Below, piece after piece: positions 36,212 to 37,836 of a stretch of DNA of 37,836 nt (its first letter is position 1; each line of letters starts with the position of its first letter). This stretch comes from a bacterium (candidate division B38) B3_B38 (GTDB lineage Bacteria; Acidobacteriota; B3-B38; Guanabaribacteriales; B3-B38), in NCBI GenBank assembly GCA_005223145.1, contig NJBL01000017.1:1-37836 (forward strand). The letters run 5' to 3'. The notes under the pieces are model-generated. The model searched no databases and was not told the DNA's origin. It saw only the letters and a list, made by a program, of their open reading frames with translations. The position numbers were made by a program, and so were the translations under genes.

Positions 36212-37732
36212 ATGAAGTTGGGATTTAAAATTGAGACCTTAATTGGGGGTGGTGCAAGAATGGATGCTTCAAAAAAGATTCTGAGAAGGATACCGATTAT
36301 AGGATTATTAAATGCTATTGTAAGCATCGACCTATTAAGAAGATTAACTCTGGAGCTTATTGAGCGGAAGATTTATAAGCGGGTGGTAGAGGTAAACCAG
36401 AACCACTGTCCCCGCCGCTCGCAGGAGGATAAATATTATATCGTAAGCAACTTGCTTCGCTCCTTCATCAGAGCCTGGAGGGAGGGGCTTATCTCCCCCC
36501 GGGTGAGGAGGCATCTCATCGAGGAGTTAGGGGGAAAGGTGCTGATACCGGCGGCGGATAAAGTCAGGAGTTTCCGCCAGGAGCATGGCTTTAACCCTCC
36601 CAAATTTGTGACCATCAGCCCCTTTAGCGGCTGCAACCTCCGCTGTGCCGGCTGCTACGCCATAAGCTCCAGCGAAAGAGCCGAAAGCTTGGACTACCAC
36701 ATAGTGGACCGCATATTGAGGGAGAAGACCAAGCAGTGGGGCTCGCACTTCACCGTGATCTCCGGAGGAGAGCCACTGCTGTGGCGGAGCCAGGGAAAGG
36801 GGATTCTGGACCTGGCAGCCTCTCATCAGGACAACTTCTTCCTCATGTATACCAACGGAACCCTCATAACCCCAAAAGTAGCCAGGCGAATGGCTGAAGC
36901 AGCCAATATCAGCCCCGCCATATCGGTCGAGGGATTGAAGAAGGAGACCGATGCCCGCCGGGGGAGGGGGGTATATGAAAAGATACTCCGGGCTTTCCAT
37001 AACCTGAGGGAGGAGGGCGTACCCTTTGGCATATCGGTGACCGCTACGCGGGAGAACGCCGAGGTGGTGACCAGCGACGAGTTTGCAGAGTTCTACTTAA
37101 AGGAACAGGGGGCGCTATACTGCTGGCTATTCCAATATATGCCCATCGGCAGAAGCTATACCATTAAGCTGTTGATCACCCCCCAGCAGCGGCTGGAGAT
37201 GTACCGCCGAATACAGAGGCTGGTGCGAGAAAAGCGATACTTCATAGCCGACTTCTGGAATAGTGGAACACTGAGCAACGGGTGCATCTCTGCTGGAAGA
37301 CCTGATGGTGGCTACTTCTATATAAACTGGAAGGGGGATATAACCCCCTGCGTCTTTGTCCCCTACTCTACCCATAATATCAAAGAGGTCTACCATCAGG
37401 GGGGGGATTTGAACACCATCCTCTTCTCCCCTTTCTTCGCAGCAATAAGGAAGTGGCAATACGCCTATGGGTTTATGAAATCCCCCACCGAGGTAGGGAA
37501 CCAGATAACCCCCTGCCCTATCAGGGACCATTACGGCGTGATGCGGGGCATCGTCGAGCACCATAAAGCCCATCCCATAGATGAATCAGCCGCCAATGCC
37601 CTGACCGATAAGAGCTACTATGAGGGGATGGTTGACTACGGCGAGCGGGTGAGCGAACTCACACGGGACATCTGGGAGAAGGATTACCTTGACCCCGAAA
37701 GGGAAGCTGTCCTGCAGGAGAGCAGGAGGTAG
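36212..37732 (+). CDS. Radical SAM protein with SPASM-like C-terminal cysteines
   Basis: Up to 506 residues. The radical SAM cluster motif is C141-x3-C145-x2-C148 in SGCNLRCAGCYA, followed by ISGGEPLL and a YTNGT strand typical of the MoaA/PqqE/SkfB group. C358 (NGCISAG), C380 (GDITPC) and C435 (ITPCPIRD) fit an auxiliary cluster domain. The N-terminal 110 residues contain a hydrophobic/basic helix (LRRIPIIGLLNAIVSIDLL) and an unusual 'NQNHCPRRSQEDKYY' segment absent from short members. Such proteins modify peptides or other substrates; no precursor peptide was found beside it. An alternative start at 36260 is possible, and the ribosome binding site does not decide between them. Confidence 0.85.
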   Translation: MKLGFKIETLIGGGARMDASKKILRRIPIIGLLNAIVSIDLLRRLTLELIERKIYKRVVEVNQNHCPRRSQEDKYYIVSNLLRSFIRAWREGLISPRVRRHLIEELGGKVLIPAADKVRSFRQEHGFNPPKFVTISPFSGCNLRCAGCYAISSSERAESLDYHIVDRILREKTKQWGSHFTVISGGEPLLWRSQGKGILDLAASHQDNFFLMYTNGTLITPKVARRMAEAANISPAISVEGLKKETDARRGRGVYEKILRAFHNLREEGVPFGISVTATRENAEVVTSDEFAEFYLKEQGALYCWLFQYMPIGRSYTIKLLITPQQRLEMYRRIQRLVREKRYFIADFWNSGTLSNGCISAGRPDGGYFYINWKGDITPCVFVPYSTHNIKEVYHQGGDLNTILFSPFFAAIRKWQYAYGFMKSPTEVGNQITPCPIRDHYGVMRGIVEHHKAHPIDESAANALTDKSYYEGMVDYGERVSELTRDIWEKDYLDPEREAVLQESRR

Positions 37733-37736
37733 GCTT

Positions 37737-37836
37737 TCAGCAGAGGTCGTCCCTGCCGGTGAGAATGCGGTAAACCTCTAAGTATTTTTCCCGGGTGTTG
37801 TTCACCACATCGGGGGGTAAGCTGGGCACCGGGGGT
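37737..37836 (-). CDS. purC: SAICAR synthase, 3' end only
   Basis: The last 32 codons of a minus-strand gene cut by the window. The peptide PPVPSLPPDVVNNTREKYLE and the following EVYRILTG match the C-terminus of phosphoribosylaminoimidazole-succinocarboxamide synthase (L-P-x-x-V-V-x-x-T-x-x-K-Y). It acts two steps after PurE in purine synthesis. It converges with the radical SAM gene. Confidence 0.7.
   Translation of the reverse strand, partial: PPVPSLPPDVVNNTREKYLEVYRILTGRDDLC

Overview
The window is bacterial chromosome of moderately high G+C with tightly packed genes. It carries one complete rRNA operon on the minus strand (16S, tRNA-Ile, tRNA-Ala, 23S, 5S), a 16S 3' end with a standard anti-Shine-Dalgarno, and many near-consensus sigma70-type promoters. 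Gene content (archaeal-type phosphoglycerate mutase ApgM, ThyX, a stand-alone MetG tRNA-binding domain, LarC, several exported peptidases and amidohydrolases) suggests an uncultured anaerobic or thermophilic heterotroph, perhaps an Aminicenantes/Acidobacteriota-like lineage. That placement is a guess; a 16S search would settle it.

Layout. 1-543: a structured, hairpin-rich segment that appears to interrupt a small exported-protein gene. 566-4577: MBL-fold hydrolase (minus), then TPR membrane protein, DegT-type aminotransferase and a DapF-like protein (plus). 4625-10182: a minus-strand block with tatD, the MetG C-terminal-like domain, folE, larC, radC, a very AT-rich orphan gene and a sirtuin. 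10510-14262 (plus): an orphan type IV prepilin-like protein, purD with an in-frame amber codon, purE and mtaB. 14291-22030 (minus): apgM, an intact IS256-family element, an AlkA-like glycosylase, map, a LUD protein, nth, an exported HEXXH protein and thyX; the last five are a compact, overlapping operon. 22248-28495 (plus): four consecutive exported hydrolases (two paralogous amidohydrolases, a serine beta-lactamase-fold hydrolase, an S9 peptidase). 28800-29090: a small zinc-ribbon protein behind a long leader. 29199-34404: the rRNA operon with promoter, boxA-like elements, RNase III-type stems and terminator. 34748-37732 (plus): a lytic transglycosylase, a TetR regulator with its own promoter/operator, and a radical SAM protein. 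37737-37836: the 3' end of purC (minus), cut by the window.

The most notable observations are homologues whose catalytic residues are missing. The DapF-like protein has Ser in place of the second catalytic Cys and Phe in place of the active-site His. The second amidohydrolase has lost four of the usual metal-site His positions that its upstream paralogue keeps. Also notable are the amber codon in purD, the AT-rich foreign-looking gene downstream of the sirtuin, and the TetR/radical SAM pair. No CRISPR array and no recognised defence system were seen. All assignments are by reading motifs; no database search was run.
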